Assembly (NCBI RefSeq): GCF_002855575.1
Contig: NZ_PKRQ01000002.1
Coordinates: 496,001 to 560,000, forward strand
Direction: 5' to 3'
Length of the DNA stretch: 64,000 nucleotides
DNA from: Tabrizicola sp. TH137
GTDB taxonomy: Bacteria > Pseudomonadota > Alphaproteobacteria > Rhodobacterales > Rhodobacteraceae
Shown here: piece by piece, positions 16,678-26,006 of the stretch
Numbering within the stretch: the first letter of the stretch is position 1
How the letters are laid out: every line of letters begins with the position of its first letter
Program-made: the position numbers and the translations under genes
Notes under the pieces: generated by a model
The model's database searches: none
Seen by the model: the letters and a program-made list of their open reading frames with translations, nothing else
Told to the model about the DNA's origin: nothing

Positions 16678-17397
16678 CTAGCGTGCATCCCCCCGCAAAA
16701 GGCGCGCCCGCGCCGGCGGAACCGCGGCGATTTCCACGCCGGTACAGACATGCAGCGTCCCCAGATCGCGGTCCACCACCGCGTGATCACTGACCCAGCC
16801 CCCCATCGCCAGATAGCTGCGCAGCAAGGGCGGCATCTGCACCATGGCCCGCCGTGCCTCATGGGGTGCTGGCGAAAGGTTGATCGTCTCGAACGCCTTC
16901 CGCCCGGGCCGCAACCGCTCCGGCGCCAGATGCCGGGCTGCAAGGGCTGCAAAAGCATCGGCATAGGGCGCAGGGTCCGTCCCCGGAAAGGACGAACAAC
17001 CGAAGAGCAGCGCCACCCGCTCGGCATCCACCCGGCGCGTCAACGCCGCCCAAGCAAGGCGGAGCGCATCCGGATCACGCCCCCCCGCCGCCATGCAGAA
17101 CCGGCCAACCTCCAGAAACGGGCCGGAAATTTCGCGAAATGCGGAAAGATCGTAGAATTGTCCGGTATAGGTCCGGCCCAGTTCCGCCCCGTCCGACAAA
17201 AGCTGAAGGCGGCAGGTGCCAACCAGATCACCGCCTGCCGCCGTCTCGATCAGCAGGTGGTCGCATTGCGCGTCGAACGCATCGGCATCCAGCCCCGCCG
17301 TCCCGCGAAAGGCATGATGCCGCAGACGTTGCGCCGCCCGCAGATCCGCCGTCCCTTCCGCCCATCGGACGCGATAGCGCCCCTTGCTGAATTCCAT
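16678..17397 (-). CDS. Ornithine N-acyltransferase-like protein (OlsB family)
   Basis: GNAT-fold acyltransferase of about 239 aa. RLRHHAFRG near the N-terminus, the DHLLIETAAGGDLVGTCRL strand pair and FLEVGRFCMAAGGRD match the OlsB family, which N-acylates ornithine with 3-hydroxy fatty acids from ACP in ornithine-lipid synthesis. No OlsA lies next to it in the window, so the pathway assignment rests on family resemblance. The start is ATG 17397; an in-frame GTG two codons upstream (17403) is possible, and neither has a strong ribosome binding site. Confidence 0.78.
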   Translation of the reverse strand: MEFSKGRYRVRWAEGTADLRAAQRLRHHAFRGTAGLDADAFDAQCDHLLIETAAGGDLVGTCRLQLLSDGAELGRTYTGQFYDLSAFREISGPFLEVGRFCMAAGGRDPDALRLAWAALTRRVDAERVALLFGCSSFPGTDPAPYADAFAALAARHLAPERLRPGRKAFETINLSPAPHEARRAMVQMPPLLRSYLAMGGWVSDHAVVDRDLGTLHVCTGVEIAAVPPARARLLRGDAR

Positions 17398-17504
17398 GCC
17401 CACACCGCTTGCCGCTTGGCTGACCGAAGCGCAAAGCCTAGATATGAAGCGGGGACAAGAGCCGGGGCAAGGCCCCGCAACAGCCGCAAGGAAGGATCAG
17501 TCTG

Positions 17505-17897
17505 ATGGACAAGGTGGTGAAATCCGATGCCGAATGGCGGTCGCAGCTTTCGGACCTCGCCTATCGCGTAACGCGCAAACACGCCACGGAACGCGCCTTC
17601 ACGCATGACAATTTCCCCAAGGCGCCCGGCACCTATCGCTGCATCTGCTGCGATGCCCCTCTGTTCTCGGCGCGCAACAAATTCGACAGCGGCACGGGCT
17701 GGCCCAGCTTCTGGCAGCCCATCGACCCTGAAATGGTCGGGGAACAAGAGGATCGGACCCTCTGGATGCGGCGGACAGAGGTTCATTGCAACCGCTGCGA
17801 CGCCCATCTCGGCCATGTCTTCCCGGACGGCCCCCCACCGACCGGACTGCGCTACTGCATCAACGGCGTGGCGCTGACCTTCGATCCCGAGGAGTAA
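17505..17897 (+). CDS. msrB: Peptide-methionine (R)-S-oxide reductase
   Basis: Reduces methionine-R-sulfoxide in proteins, 130 aa. Structural zinc is bound by two CXXC pairs (Cys46/Cys49 and Cys95/Cys98). The catalytic cysteine is Cys118 in GLRYCIN, and [11 protein letters not shown] plus [18 protein letters not shown] are the family signatures. AAGGAAGG precedes ATG 17505. No MsrA domain is fused. Cytoplasmic, as there is no signal peptide. Followed by a long hairpin that overlaps the end of bamE. Confidence 0.97.
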   Translation: MDKVVKSDAEWRSQLSDLAYRVTRKHATERAFTHDNFPKAPGTYRCICCDAPLFSARNKFDSGTGWPSFWQPIDPEMVGEQEDRTLWMRRTEVHCNRCDAHLGHVFPDGPPPTGLRYCINGVALTFDPEE

Positions 17898-17903
17898 GCT
17901 TCT

Positions 17904-17932
17904 GATACCGGGCCGCGCAGGCGGCCCGTATC
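17904..17932. terminator. Hairpin between convergent msrB and bamE
   Basis: GATACCGGGCCGC (17904-17916) pairs with GCGGCCCGTATC (17921-17932), one bulged C, loop GCAG. The right arm covers the bamE stop codon (TGA on the minus strand, 17931-17933). No T-run, so termination would be weak or Rho-assisted. Confidence 0.6.
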
Positions 17933-18416
17933 AATCTCCGGTGATCACGCCCGGCGCAATGCGGCCAAAGCTGCCCAGAAGCTGCTGGATCAGGCTAAGC
18001 CCCTTCACGCTCGATTCCGTCACGCGGCGCGACAGGGGCACGACTTTCCCACGCTCCAGCCCGAATCGTTCGATGTTCTGGACGGTGCCGTTCTCGCTGA
18101 AGGTGATCGAAACGACCTGACGGTCGATCTCACGCGGCTCGAAGGCGCCGCGATATTCCCACCGGCTTTGCACATAGAACCAGCCGACATCGTTCAAGAG
18201 GCCCGAGGCCGACGGACGTCCCACCTTCTCGGTCACCGTCTCGCGCGTATCCACGCCGACCTCCACCAGTGCCAGATCGGCATCGGTCGGAACATAGCCG
18301 TGGTTGCGATAGAGCGTGGAGCAGGCGGCCACCGCAACAAGGACCAGACCCACCATCCCGGCCCGCAGGATGCGGGCGGCACCCGAAAGGGCCGTCATCT
18401 TGCCGTAGAACCCCAT
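17931..18416 (-). CDS. bamE: Outer-membrane assembly lipoprotein BamE
   Basis: Lipoprotein subunit of the BAM complex that inserts beta-barrels into the outer membrane. The 161-aa protein has a signal peptide ending in the lipobox VAAC (Cys32), then YRNHGYVPTDADLALVEVGVDTRE, which resembles the BamE/SmpA start, and a conserved beta-rich core (WFYVQSRWEYRGAF; VVSITFSENGTV). ATG 18416 is preferred over the longer frame from 18479 because it gives a normal lipoprotein signal and has a GGGTGGGA site upstream. Divergent from the DUF177 gene. Confidence 0.88.
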   Translation of the reverse strand: MGFYGKMTALSGAARILRAGMVGLVLVAVAACSTLYRNHGYVPTDADLALVEVGVDTRETVTEKVGRPSASGLLNDVGWFYVQSRWEYRGAFEPREIDRQVVSITFSENGTVQNIERFGLERGKVVPLSRRVTESSVKGLSLIQQLLGSFGRIAPGVITGD

Positions 18417-18628
18417 TCCGTTCCCACCCTGCCTCTGCCCTGCCCGTCTTGTCTCGCACGGGCGCAGCACATATGGCATACACCATATCCTGCGCGGCTG
18501 CTTTCCTTCGGCTTACAGAAGGATCGGCCGCACTTCAAGAATGCAAACAGCCGAGCCGGGATCGCAACCGCGACCGCACAGCCGAATCCGCCAGCCCCGA
18601 TCCCTGCCCCTGCCCCGGATGACCCATC

Positions 18629-19195
18629 ATGACCGCCGCTCCCACTGACCAACCGCAGTTCAGCCATCCCTTGCGCAGCGCCACGCTTTCGTCGCGCAAA
18701 CCCACCCGTTTCGACCTGCGCCCCGATCAGAGCACGCGGCGCGCGATGGCCGAACAGCTTGGCCTGCTGGACCTTCCGGCCTTCCGATTCACCGGCGAGA
18801 TCCGGCCCGAAGGCCGGCATGATTTCCTCCTCGAAGGCAACCTGACCGCCGAAGCCGTTCAGCCCTGCGCCGTGACCCTTGCTCCGGTCCTGTCCCGGAT
18901 CGCCGAGGCCGTCCGGCGCCGCTATCTTGCCGACTGGCAGGAACCGGAAGGCGACGAGGTGGAGATGCCGGAAGACGACACTCAGGAGGCGCTGCCCGAG
19001 GTGATCGACCTCGCGCTTGTTGCGATGGAGGCCCTGGAACTTGCCCTGCCGCTCTACCCGCGCGCCGAAGGTGCGGAACTGGGCGAGGCGGTCTTCGCCG
19101 CCCCCGGGACAGCCCCGCTGCGCGATGACGACCTGCGCCCCTTCGCCGGACTTGCCGCCCTGAAAGCGCGGCTCGACGGTTCGCAGGACGGTTGA
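18629..19195 (+). CDS. DUF177 / YceD family protein
   Basis: Acidic cytoplasmic protein, 188 aa, of the DUF177 (YceD) family. The conserved block is LEGNLTAEAVQPCAVTLAPV (about residues 68-87), here with only one of the usual cysteines, followed by the typical acidic stretch EPEGDEVEMPEDD and E-V-I-D-L-A. YceD proteins lie immediately upstream of rpmF in most bacteria, as here; plant and bacterial homologues are linked to 23S rRNA accumulation. Its own promoter would lie in the 212-bp gap with bamE. Confidence 0.88.
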   Translation: MTAAPTDQPQFSHPLRSATLSSRKPTRFDLRPDQSTRRAMAEQLGLLDLPAFRFTGEIRPEGRHDFLLEGNLTAEAVQPCAVTLAPVLSRIAEAVRRRYLADWQEPEGDEVEMPEDDTQEALPEVIDLALVAMEALELALPLYPRAEGAELGEAVFAAPGTAPLRDDDLRPFAGLAALKARLDGSQDG

Positions 19196-19227
19196 AACCG
19201 CTCTGCACCGCACTGCAACAAAGGGGC

Positions 19228-19255
19228 TTGCGCGCGCAGGAATTCCGGCTATGTT
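19228..19255 (+). promoter_or_regulatory. Candidate promoter of rpmF
   Basis: TTGCGC (19228-19233) and TATGTT (19250-19255) with 16-nt spacing, about 105 bp before the rpmF start. It fits the relaxed sigma-70 consensus of alphaproteobacteria. It would give a leader of roughly 95 nt. Confidence 0.4.
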
Positions 19256-19359
19256 CCGCGCCTCATCAGATGGCAGGTACCGGCTCGCGCGGAATGTGGG
19301 CAAACCGCTGTCCGCAATAGGAAAATCAGGGGCCTGTCCCCGCTACCCGAGGTTGAGAC

Positions 19360-19566
19360 ATGGCTGTCCCTCAGAACCGAGTCACCCGTTCGCGCCGCAA
19401 CATGCGTCGCGCCCATGACGCTCTCGTCGCTGGCAATCCGCAGGAATGCTCCAACTGTGGCGAGCTGAAGCGTCCGCATCACGTGTGCAGCGCCTGCGGT
19501 CACTATGACGCGCGCGAAGTCGTGGCGACGGCGAAAGAGATCGACCTGGACGAGGACGCGGCGTAA
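19360..19566 (+). CDS. rpmF: 50S ribosomal protein L32
   Basis: Small zinc-ribbon protein of the large ribosomal subunit, 68 aa. [20 protein letters not shown] is the standard L32 start, and [20 protein letters not shown] carries two CXXC pairs. It is followed after 24 bp by plsX, the conserved order rpmF-plsX-fabH. The N-terminus is highly basic for rRNA binding. Confidence 0.98.
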   Translation: MAVPQNRVTRSRRNMRRAHDALVAGNPQECSNCGELKRPHHVCSACGHYDAREVVATAKEIDLDEDAA

Positions 19567-19590
19567 GCCGCATCCAAGACGCCCTGCCCG

Positions 19591-20724
19591 ATGGCCAACG
19601 GAGCACAAGATCCGGCAACCGACGGCGCGAAGCGTATCGTCATTTCCGTTGACGCCATGGGCGGAGACAGGGGACCGGCAGCCGTGGTTGCCGGTCTTGC
19701 CTTGTCGATACGGGAATTGCCTGATGCCGATTTCCTGCTGCACGGCAATGAGGAAGAGCTGGCCCGCCTGGTTGCTCAGGAAGCGGGACTTGCCGGTCGC
19801 GTGACGCTCTGTCATGCGGATCGTGTCGTGACCATGCAGGACAAGCCCAGCCAGGTGATGCGCCATGGTGAGGGCACATCCATGTGGTCCTGCATCGAAA
19901 GCGTGAAGCAAGGCGCTGCAACTGCGGCCGTTTCTTGCGGCAATACCGGGGCGCTGATGGCGCTGTCGATGATCCGCCTGCGCCGCCTGCCCGGCATCAA
20001 CCGACCTGCCATCGCCAGCCTCTGGCCGTCGCGCAATCCCGGCGGCTTCAACGTCATGCTCGACATGGGCGCAGACGTGAAGGCCGAGGCGAATGATCTG
20101 CTGCAATTTGCGATGATGGGCGCCTCCTATGCCCGCAACGGCCTGCGCCTTGCCAGACCGCGGGTCGGCCTGCTGAATGTCGGCACCGAAGAGCACAAGG
20201 GGCGCGCCGAACTGAAAGAGGCGCATGAACTCGTCGCCCAATCGGCCGAAGCAGGCGGGTTTGACTATGTCGGTTTCGTCGAAGGCAGTGATATTCCCTC
20301 CGATCGCGTGGATGTCATCGTGACCGATGGCTTCACCGGCAATGTCGCGCTCAAGACGGGCGAAGGCACGGCCAAGCTGATCTCGGATTTCCTGCGCGAG
20401 GAATTCAATGCCTCGGTCTTTTCGCGCCTTGCCGCGCTCTTCGCGCTGTCCACACTGCGGCGCCTCCAGAAGCGGATGGACCCGCGCCGGGCGAATGGCG
20501 GCGTGTTCCTCGGCCTGAATGGAACCGTCATCAAGTCCCATGGCTCGGCGGATGCAACAGGTGTGGCGGCGGCGATCCGGCTGGCGCATCAACTGGCGGC
20601 CGCAGGCTTTCAGGAGCGGCTGGCGGCACGGGTTGCCTCTGCCATGCGTCCGAGGCAGGATGGCACCGATGGAGCGACCCCGTCCGAGACGGCCGTGGGG
20701 ACGGGAGGCGGGACCAAGGAATGA
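19591..20724 (+). CDS. plsX: Phosphate acyltransferase PlsX
   Basis: Converts acyl-ACP to acyl-phosphate for phospholipid synthesis by PlsY. The 377-aa sequence has the PlsX start [16 protein letters not shown], the NTGALMAL glycine loop, and [20 protein letters not shown] short N-terminal extension (about 15 aa) precedes the family start. The last codons overlap the fabH ATG (ATGA), so the two lipid genes are translationally coupled. A C-terminal tail of about 35 residues rich in Gly/Thr is poorly conserved. Confidence 0.97.
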   Translation: MANGAQDPATDGAKRIVISVDAMGGDRGPAAVVAGLALSIRELPDADFLLHGNEEELARLVAQEAGLAGRVTLCHADRVVTMQDKPSQVMRHGEGTSMWSCIESVKQGAATAAVSCGNTGALMALSMIRLRRLPGINRPAIASLWPSRNPGGFNVMLDMGADVKAEANDLLQFAMMGASYARNGLRLARPRVGLLNVGTEEHKGRAELKEAHELVAQSAEAGGFDYVGFVEGSDIPSDRVDVIVTDGFTGNVALKTGEGTAKLISDFLREEFNASVFSRLAALFALSTLRRLQKRMDPRRANGGVFLGLNGTVIKSHGSADATGVAAAIRLAHQLAAAGFQERLAARVASAMRPRQDGTDGATPSETAVGTGGGTKE

Positions 20725-21692
20725 CGATACGCGCCGTCGTAAGGGGCGTTGGGCACTATCTCCCCGAAAGGGTTGTCCCCAATGCAGAATTCGAGTCGAT
20801 CATCGAAACCAGCGATGAATGGATTCGCACCCGTTCCGGGATTGAGCGGCGCCATGTCGCCGCGGAAGGGCAAACCACGTCCGACCTCGGCCTTCGGGCG
20901 GCACGGGCGGCGCTTGACGATGCAGGGGTCACGGCGGAAGAGATCGACGCCATCATCGTTGCCACATCAACGGCCGATCTGACCTTTCCGTCTGTGGCCA
21001 CGATGATTCAGGCCGGTCTCGGACGGACGGGCGGTTTCGCCTTTGACGTGCAGGCTGTCTGCGCGGGCTTCGTCTATGCCCTGACCACGGCCAATGCGCT
21101 GATCCTTGCCGGTCAGGCGCGGCGGGTTCTGGTGATCGGGGCCGAAACATTCTCGCGGCTGATGGATTGGACGGACCGGTCCACCTGCGTCCTTTTCGGG
21201 GATGGCGCCGGGGCGCTTGTGCTGGAGGCGCAGGAAGGCGACGGCACCTCGCAGGATCGCGGCATTCTCTCTACCGACCTGAATTCGGACGGACGCTTCA
21301 AGGACATCCTTTATGTCGATGGCGGGGTATCGACGGGAACGACCGGCCATCTGCGGATGGAAGGCAAGGAAGTGTTTCGCCATGCCGTTGAAAAACTTGC
21401 AGAAACCGCCCATGCCGCCCTCGAGAAGATCGGCCTGACCGGCGGCGATGTCGATTGGATCGTGCCCCATCAGGCCAATATCCGTATCATCGAGGCGACC
21501 GCCAAGCGGATGCAGGTGCCGATGGATCGTGTCGTCGTGACGGTGCAGGATCATGGCAATACCTCCGCGGCCTCCATCCCCCTCGCCCTGTCGGTGGGCA
21601 AGCAGCGGGGCCAGATCAAGACCGGTGACCTTGTGGTGACAGAGGCAATCGGCGGCGGGCTGGCCTGGGGTGCGGTGGTGTTGCGCTGGTGA
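20721..21692 (+). CDS. fabH: 3-oxoacyl-ACP synthase III
   Basis: Initiates fatty acid synthesis by condensing acetyl-CoA with malonyl-ACP. The 323-aa protein has the thiolase fold with the catalytic triad in place: Cys114 in QAVCAGF, His in [10 protein letters not shown] and Asn in DHGNTSAAS. The GWDG... [11 protein letters not shown]-terminus is typical. Start overlaps the plsX stop by 4 bp, with ihfA about 100 bp downstream. Confidence 0.97.
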   Translation: MTIRAVVRGVGHYLPERVVPNAEFESIIETSDEWIRTRSGIERRHVAAEGQTTSDLGLRAARAALDDAGVTAEEIDAIIVATSTADLTFPSVATMIQAGLGRTGGFAFDVQAVCAGFVYALTTANALILAGQARRVLVIGAETFSRLMDWTDRSTCVLFGDGAGALVLEAQEGDGTSQDRGILSTDLNSDGRFKDILYVDGGVSTGTTGHLRMEGKEVFRHAVEKLAETAHAALEKIGLTGGDVDWIVPHQANIRIIEATAKRMQVPMDRVVVTVQDHGNTSAASIPLALSVGKQRGQIKTGDLVVTEAIGGGLAWGAVVLRW

Positions 21693-21790
21693 CGCCGCAG
21701 CCGTGCATCAAATGCACGCCGCAAGTGGTTGATATTGACTCGTTTCTCCAAACGGCTCACTCTCGCGTGAAATCCCGGGGGGGCCTTGAC

Positions 21791-22093
21791 ATGAGTGAGA
21801 AGACCTTGACGCGCATGGATCTGTCCGAAGCGGTGTTCCGCGAGGTGGGTCTGTCCCGCAACGAAAGCGCATTGCTGGTGGAAAGCGTACTCCAGCACAT
21901 GTCCGACGCGCTGGTCGAGGGGGAGACGGTCAAGATATCGTCCTTCGGCACGTTCTCGGTGCGCAGCAAATCGGCCCGTGTCGGCCGCAATCCCAAGACC
22001 GGCGACGAGGTTCCGATCAGCCCGCGCCGTGTGCTGACCTTCCGCCCCTCGCATCTCATGAAAGACCGCGTGGCCGCCGGATCGAAGCGGTAA
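21791..22093 (+). CDS. ihfA: Integration host factor alpha subunit
   Basis: DNA-bending protein, 100 aa, forming the IHF heterodimer. [20 protein letters not shown] is the family start; [25 protein letters not shown] holds the DNA-clasping beta-arm (RNPKTG with the intercalating proline). The ATG at 21791 is chosen because the frame upstream (GTG 21689, overlapping fabH) encodes 34 residues unlike any IHF. It lies between fabH and a MerR-type gene, the usual alphaproteobacterial arrangement. Confidence 0.96.
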   Translation: MSEKTLTRMDLSEAVFREVGLSRNESALLVESVLQHMSDALVEGETVKISSFGTFSVRSKSARVGRNPKTGDEVPISPRRVLTFRPSHLMKDRVAAGSKR

Positions 22094-22106
22094 GGGGCCA
22101 TCGCCG

Positions 22107-23051
22107 ATGGAGAAATCGCCAGAGGCGTTCAGAACCATCAGCGAAGTGGCCGACCTGCTGGATACACCGGCCCATGTCCTGCGGTTCTGGGAAAGCCGGT
22201 TTCCGCAGATCCGCCCGGTCAAGCGTGCGGGCGGACGACGCTATTACCGCCCGGGGGATGTGGCCTTGCTGGCCGGGATCAAGAAACTGCTCCATGACGA
22301 TGGGCTGACCATCCGCGGGGTGCAGAAAATCCTTAGGGAACAGGGTATCCGGCATGTGTCGAGCCTGACAGCGCCGTTTCCCGATCCGGTCCCCGGCGCC
22401 ATTGACCTGGCGGTTTCGGATGCAGATCCAGGCGAGGCGGAGCAGTTCCTGCTTTCGGCGCTTATGCCCCCTGACGGTCCCAAGGAAACGGCGCAGATCA
22501 TCCCGCTCGATCAGGCCTATGCACGGCAGGAGGCGCAACGTGGGCTGGTTGCCAGTGCCACCGATGGTGACGGTGCCGGCATAGCGGGATCGGACGGGGC
22601 CGAGGACGGCCTGCAAGAATTGGAAATGACCGAGACCGCGCCGGAGGCGCCCTTCATCGAAGCCGAAGAGGAAGCAGAGGACAACGATCCCTTGCCTCTT
22701 TTCGGTTTTTCCCAGGGCGGGCCAGATGGCGTTTCGGGGGAAGAGACGGCCGCCGATACGGCAAGTCCCCCGCAAGGCGAGCCGTCAGATGGCAAGGCGG
22801 CCATCGAATCGCTGCCGCCTGTTTCTGGCGACGACAGTGCCGTCGAACCGCCTGAACCGGTGACTTCTGCGGAAGACACCGCCAACGCGGCCGAGGCTGC
22901 GGAAGCGGAATTTCCCACGGTGGCCAGCCTGTTGCGCCGCAGCAGGGCCAGGCGCCTCGCTCCACATCGCGCCGAGCTTGAACGCCTGCGCGACCGCCTT
23001 GCCGACCTGCGGGATCGCGTCGCAGAGGCCTCTCGCCGCCGCATCCGGTGA
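22107..23051 (+). CDS. MerR-family transcriptional regulator with long acidic tail
   Basis: Cytoplasmic DNA-binding protein, 314 aa. Residues 6-75 form a MerR winged helix-turn-helix ([20 protein letters not shown], then [20 protein letters not shown]). The remaining 230 residues are low-complexity and acidic, without the metal- or drug-binding cysteines of classical MerR proteins, and end in an Arg-rich helix ([20 protein letters not shown]). It follows ihfA by 13 bp, as in other alphaproteobacteria, where it is annotated only as MerR family. Target unknown. Confidence 0.87.
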   Translation: MEKSPEAFRTISEVADLLDTPAHVLRFWESRFPQIRPVKRAGGRRYYRPGDVALLAGIKKLLHDDGLTIRGVQKILREQGIRHVSSLTAPFPDPVPGAIDLAVSDADPGEAEQFLLSALMPPDGPKETAQIIPLDQAYARQEAQRGLVASATDGDGAGIAGSDGAEDGLQELEMTETAPEAPFIEAEEEAEDNDPLPLFGFSQGGPDGVSGEETAADTASPPQGEPSDGKAAIESLPPVSGDDSAVEPPEPVTSAEDTANAAEAAEAEFPTVASLLRRSRARRLAPHRAELERLRDRLADLRDRVAEASRRRIR

Positions 23052-23075
23052 TCGTCACGGGATGCGCTTTCCTGC

Positions 23076-23103
23076 TTGCCCCTGCCCGGAATATCGGTAT
23101 GTA
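23076..23103 (+). promoter_or_regulatory. Candidate promoter of tRNA-Pro
   Basis: TTGCCC (23076-23081) and TATGTA (23098-23103), 16-nt spacing, with the -10 box ending 10 nt before the tRNA 5' end. Position and spacing are right for a tRNA promoter. Confidence 0.5.
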
Positions 23104-23113
23104 TCCCGCCTGT

Positions 23114-23191
23114 CGGGCCGTGGCGCAGCCTGGTTAGCGCGTCCGTCTGGGGGGCGGAAGGTCGCGAGTTCGAATCTCGCCGGCCCGACCA
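23114..23191 (+). tRNA. tRNA-Pro (anticodon GGG)
   Basis: 78-nt cloverleaf with encoded CCA. Acceptor CGGGCCG (23114-23120) pairs with CGGCCCG (23181-23187); D-stem GCGC/GCGC; anticodon stem TCCGT/GCGGA with loop CTGGGGG, giving anticodon GGG for CCC/CCU codons; T-arm GCGAG-TTCGAAT-CTCGC. Followed immediately by an intrinsic terminator, so it is transcribed alone. Confidence 0.97.
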
Positions 23192-23196
23192 AAACC

Positions 23197-23239
23197 GAAA
23201 CCGCCCGCCTGCCGCAAGGCAGCGCGGGCGGTTTCGTTT
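23197..23239 (+). terminator. Intrinsic terminator after tRNA-Pro
   Basis: 12-bp stem GAAACCGCCCGC (23197-23208) / GCGGGCGGTTTC (23224-23235) capped by an inner CTGCC/GGCAG stem with GCAA loop, then GTTT. It lies 5 nt after the CCA end. Confidence 0.88.
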
Positions 23240-23264
23240 CCAGCTTCGTGAACGAGGGTCTAGG

Positions 23265-24341
23265 ATGACTGCCATCGGTGTGCTTCCCTCGCAGACGCTG
23301 CGCCAGCTCATAGCCAAGGGTCAAATCACCGCCACCGCCCCGATCACCGAGGCGCAGGTGCAACCGGCCAGCCTAGACCTGCGGCTGGGCACCATAGCCT
23401 ATCGCGTGCGCGCCTCCTTCCTTGCCGGACAAGGCCGGAGCGTGGCCTCACGCCTGGCCGAGTTCGAGATGCACCGGGTTGACCTGTCGCAGGGGGCGGT
23501 GCTGGAAAAGGGCTGTGTCTATGTCATCCCCCTTATGGAGTCCCTGAACCTGCCGGGCGACCTGACGGCGGTGGCGAATGCAAAAAGCTCCACCGGGCGG
23601 CTGGATCTTCTGACCAGAACGATCACCGATGGCGGAACGGAGTTCGATCGTATCGCGCCGGGGTATCACGGGCCGCTCTATGCTGAAGTCTGCCCCCGCA
23701 GCTTTTCCGTGCTGGTGCGTCCCGGCATGCGGCTGAACCAGATCCGGTTCCGGCACGGTCAGGCCGTGCTGGACGATGAAGCGTTGGCGGCGCTGCACAT
23801 GGCGGAACCACTCGTTTCGGGCGAGGCGGTGATTGCGGGTGGCCTTGGCTTTTCCGTGGATCTCAAACCGGAGACCGGCGATCTGCTGGGCTATCGTGCC
23901 AAGCCGCATACCGGGGTGATCGACCTTGACCGCATCGGTTACTACCCGGCCCGCGATTTCTGGGAAGAGGTACGGAGTTCCGACGGCCGTATCATTCTTG
24001 ATCCCGGGGCCTTCTACATCCTGGTCAGCCAGGAGGCCGTGACGATTCCGCCGGATTACGCGGCTGAAATGGCCCCCTATCTGGCGATGGTGGGCGAGTT
24101 CAGAGTCCATTACGCCGGCTTCTTCGATCCCGGCTTTGGCCATGCCCTTGCAGGAGGAACCGGATCGCGCGGGGTGCTGGAAGTGCGCTGCCACGAGGCG
24201 CCCTTCGTTCTGGAACATGGGCAGGTGGTCGGTCGGCTGGTCTATGAACGCATGACGGAACGGCCTGACACGCTCTACGGTCAGGCGATCAAGTCCAACT
24301 ATCAGGGGCAGGGGCTGAAACTGGCCAAGCAGTTCCGGTAG
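23265..24341 (+). CDS. dcd: 2'-deoxycytidine 5'-triphosphate deaminase (long alphaproteobacterial type)
   Basis: Deaminates dCTP to dUTP in pyrimidine nucleotide synthesis. At 358 aa it is about twice the length of E. coli Dcd and matches the fused type common in Rhodobacterales. The N-terminal half carries QVQPASLDLRLG and NAKSSTGRLDLLTR, the nucleotide-binding S-S-x-x-R-region with the following TDGGTEFDRI; the second half repeats the fold (GEFRVHYAGFFDPGFGH). ATG 23265 follows GAGGGTCTAG; the frame upstream runs back through the terminator and tRNA-Pro and is not coding. Confidence 0.9.
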   Translation: MTAIGVLPSQTLRQLIAKGQITATAPITEAQVQPASLDLRLGTIAYRVRASFLAGQGRSVASRLAEFEMHRVDLSQGAVLEKGCVYVIPLMESLNLPGDLTAVANAKSSTGRLDLLTRTITDGGTEFDRIAPGYHGPLYAEVCPRSFSVLVRPGMRLNQIRFRHGQAVLDDEALAALHMAEPLVSGEAVIAGGLGFSVDLKPETGDLLGYRAKPHTGVIDLDRIGYYPARDFWEEVRSSDGRIILDPGAFYILVSQEAVTIPPDYAAEMAPYLAMVGEFRVHYAGFFDPGFGHALAGGTGSRGVLEVRCHEAPFVLEHGQVVGRLVYERMTERPDTLYGQAIKSNYQGQGLKLAKQFR

Positions 24342-24344
24342 GCG

Positions 24345-24557
24345 CTAGCGCCAGAAGCGCCGTCCGACACGCATGATTTCCTTCAGACGTTTCTGCGTTT
24401 CCGCGGATTTGGCGTGGTGGCGGCGTTCGGCATCGGTCATCTGGCCCTTGGCTTTCGGGGCGCCGCCGATCCGGTCCAACCCGTGTTTCATGGCCATGCC
24501 AAGCGCCTGCCGCAGCAGCCTGCCGCCCATACCTTGAAGAAGTCTGTTCCAGTCCAT
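24345..24557 (-). CDS. Small hypothetical protein, basic C-terminus
   Basis: 70-residue protein beginning MDWNRLLQGMGGRLLRQALG with a predicted amphipathic helix and ending in a very basic tail (HHAKSAETQKRLKEIMRVGR). No known domain recognised. ATG 24557 has AAGGA upstream, located in the 16-bp gap after scpB, so it is the last gene of the argS-SPOR-nagZ-scpA-scpB transcript. The longer open frame would overlap scpB. In related genomes small genes of this kind sit between scpB and the tat genes; no tat gene is present here. Confidence 0.65.
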   Translation of the reverse strand: MDWNRLLQGMGGRLLRQALGMAMKHGLDRIGGAPKAKGQMTDAERRHHAKSAETQKRLKEIMRVGRRFWR

Positions 24558-24573
24558 CGCAATCGTCCTTCCA

Positions 24574-25221
24574 CTAATCCTCGAACAGTTCGCTCTGTCC
24601 GACAGTCGCCTCTTCCTCGTCATCGCTACGTGCCAGACTGCCGGGAAGCGGGCGGTTGTCCAGAAGACCGGCCGCCCGCAACTCCTTGAGCCCCGGCAGA
24701 TCGCGCGCCGACTCCAGACCGAAGTGATCTAGGAACTGTTCGGTCACAACAAAAGTGACCGGACGGCCCGGGGTCATCCTTCTGCGGCCCAGACGTATCC
24801 ATTCGAGTTCCAGAAGCTGGTCCACCGTCCCGCGCGACACGGCGACCCCCCGGATTTCCTCGATCTCGGCCCGGGTGACGGGCTGGTGATAGGCGATGAT
24901 GGCGAGGGTTTCGATCGCGGCGCGCGACAGTTTTCGCTGCTCGACCGTCTCCTTCTGCATCAGATGGCCAAGGTCGGGCGCAGTGCGGAAGGCATGGGCA
25001 TCGCCCACCCGGACCAGTTGCACCCCCCTGCCCTCATAGCGTTTCCGCAGATAGACCAGCGCCTCGGCCGGATCGCAGCCATGGGGCAGACGTTTCTCCA
25101 GTTCGGCAACGGTGACCGGTTCGGCCGAGGCGAAGAGAATGGCTTCGACCATCCGTTCCTGTTCCGCCATGGGCGGCGCTTCGAAAAGGCTGCGCTCCAC
25201 GGGTTCCAAAGGATCGTTCAT
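24574..25221 (-). CDS. scpB: Segregation and condensation protein B
   Basis: Winged-helix subunit of the SMC-ScpAB condensin, 215 aa. RMVEAILFASAEPVTVAELE opens the first winged helix and LSRAAIETLAIIAYHQPVTRAEIEEIRG is the most conserved ScpB block; TFVVTEQFLDHFGLESARDLPGL follows. ATG 25221 overlaps the scpA stop (ATGA), giving a normal ScpB length. The acidic tail SDDEEEATVGQSELFED is typical. It works with ScpA encoded directly upstream. Confidence 0.95.
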   Translation of the reverse strand: MNDPLEPVERSLFEAPPMAEQERMVEAILFASAEPVTVAELEKRLPHGCDPAEALVYLRKRYEGRGVQLVRVGDAHAFRTAPDLGHLMQKETVEQRKLSRAAIETLAIIAYHQPVTRAEIEEIRGVAVSRGTVDQLLELEWIRLGRRRMTPGRPVTFVVTEQFLDHFGLESARDLPGLKELRAAGLLDNRPLPGSLARSDDEEEATVGQSELFED

Positions 25222-26006
25222 GGCTCTTTCCGCCGAAGCTGGATGGGGGCGAAGGTTTCGCCCTGCCGCAACTCGACTTGCCCGCGTTTCGCCAATTCGA
25301 GCACAGCCGCGAAATGGGCGGCGGTGGAGGAGCGGCGACGCATCGGGTTGCCGTCCCAGCCTTCCGGCAGGAAGGAGGTCAATTCGGCCCAATCCCCGGC
25401 ATAGCCGATCAGGCCGCGCATCCGATCCAAGGCCTGTTCCATGGTGAAGACGTGGTCGCGGTCCATCACGAAGGGGCGGAATTCATCCTTGGTGCGGATG
25501 CGGGCATAGGCGCGCATCAGATCGAGCAGCGTCGCCGAATAGGTCACCTTGCGGTTCAGCGAGACATCTTCAGGCAGGCCGCGTGCAAAGAAGTCGCGAC
25601 CCAGTTGGTCACGCGCCATGAGGCGGGCAGCGACATCGCGCATCGCCTCAAGCCGTTCCAGTTGAAAGGCCAGATGCGCGGCGAGTTCTTCGGCAGTCGG
25701 GCCATCCTCCCCCGGTTCGGGGGGAAGGAGAAGACGGGATTTCAGGAAGGCGAGCCAGGCCGCCATGACCAGATAGTCTGCCGCGAGTTCGATCCGCAGC
25801 GAATGCGCCTTGTTGATGAAGCCAAGATACTGGTCTGCGAGTTGCAGGATGGAGATGCGGCGCAGATCCACCTTCTGGGTGCGCGACAAGGTCAGGAGCA
25901 GGTCCAGCGGGCCTTCATAGCCATCGACATCGACGATCAGCGCCTCGGCCGCCAGACGTTCGGCGGTGGGCAGACGTTCCACGGAGGTCCAGTCATCATC
26001 AGACAT
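25218..26006 (-). CDS. scpA: Segregation and condensation protein A
   Basis: Kleisin subunit of the SMC complex, 262 aa. YEGPLDLLLTLSRTQKVDLR is the ScpA signature, followed by LADYLVMAAWLAFLKSRLLLP. The C-terminal winged helix contains STAAHFAAVLELAKRGQVEL. ATG 26006 overlaps the end of nagZ by 8 bp; the longer frame is not ScpA-like. Overlaps scpB by 4 bp, indicating tight coupling. Confidence 0.95.
   Translation of the reverse strand: MSDDDWTSVERLPTAERLAAEALIVDVDGYEGPLDLLLTLSRTQKVDLRRISILQLADQYLGFINKAHSLRIELAADYLVMAAWLAFLKSRLLLPPEPGEDGPTAEELAAHLAFQLERLEAMRDVAARLMARDQLGRDFFARGLPEDVSLNRKVTYSATLLDLMRAYARIRTKDEFRPFVMDRDHVFTMEQALDRMRGLIGYAGDWAELTSFLPEGWDGNPMRRRSSTAAHFAAVLELAKRGQVELRQGETFAPIQLRRKEP

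Noticed and set aside
15229-17505. 758-residue open frame opposite the ABC-F and OlsB-like genes
   Set aside because: Spans two well-supported minus-strand genes and their gap; no protein signatures.
23076-23264. Extended N-terminus of the dCTP deaminase
   Set aside because: The 63-codon extension reads through tRNA-Pro and its terminator; the family start is ATG 23265.
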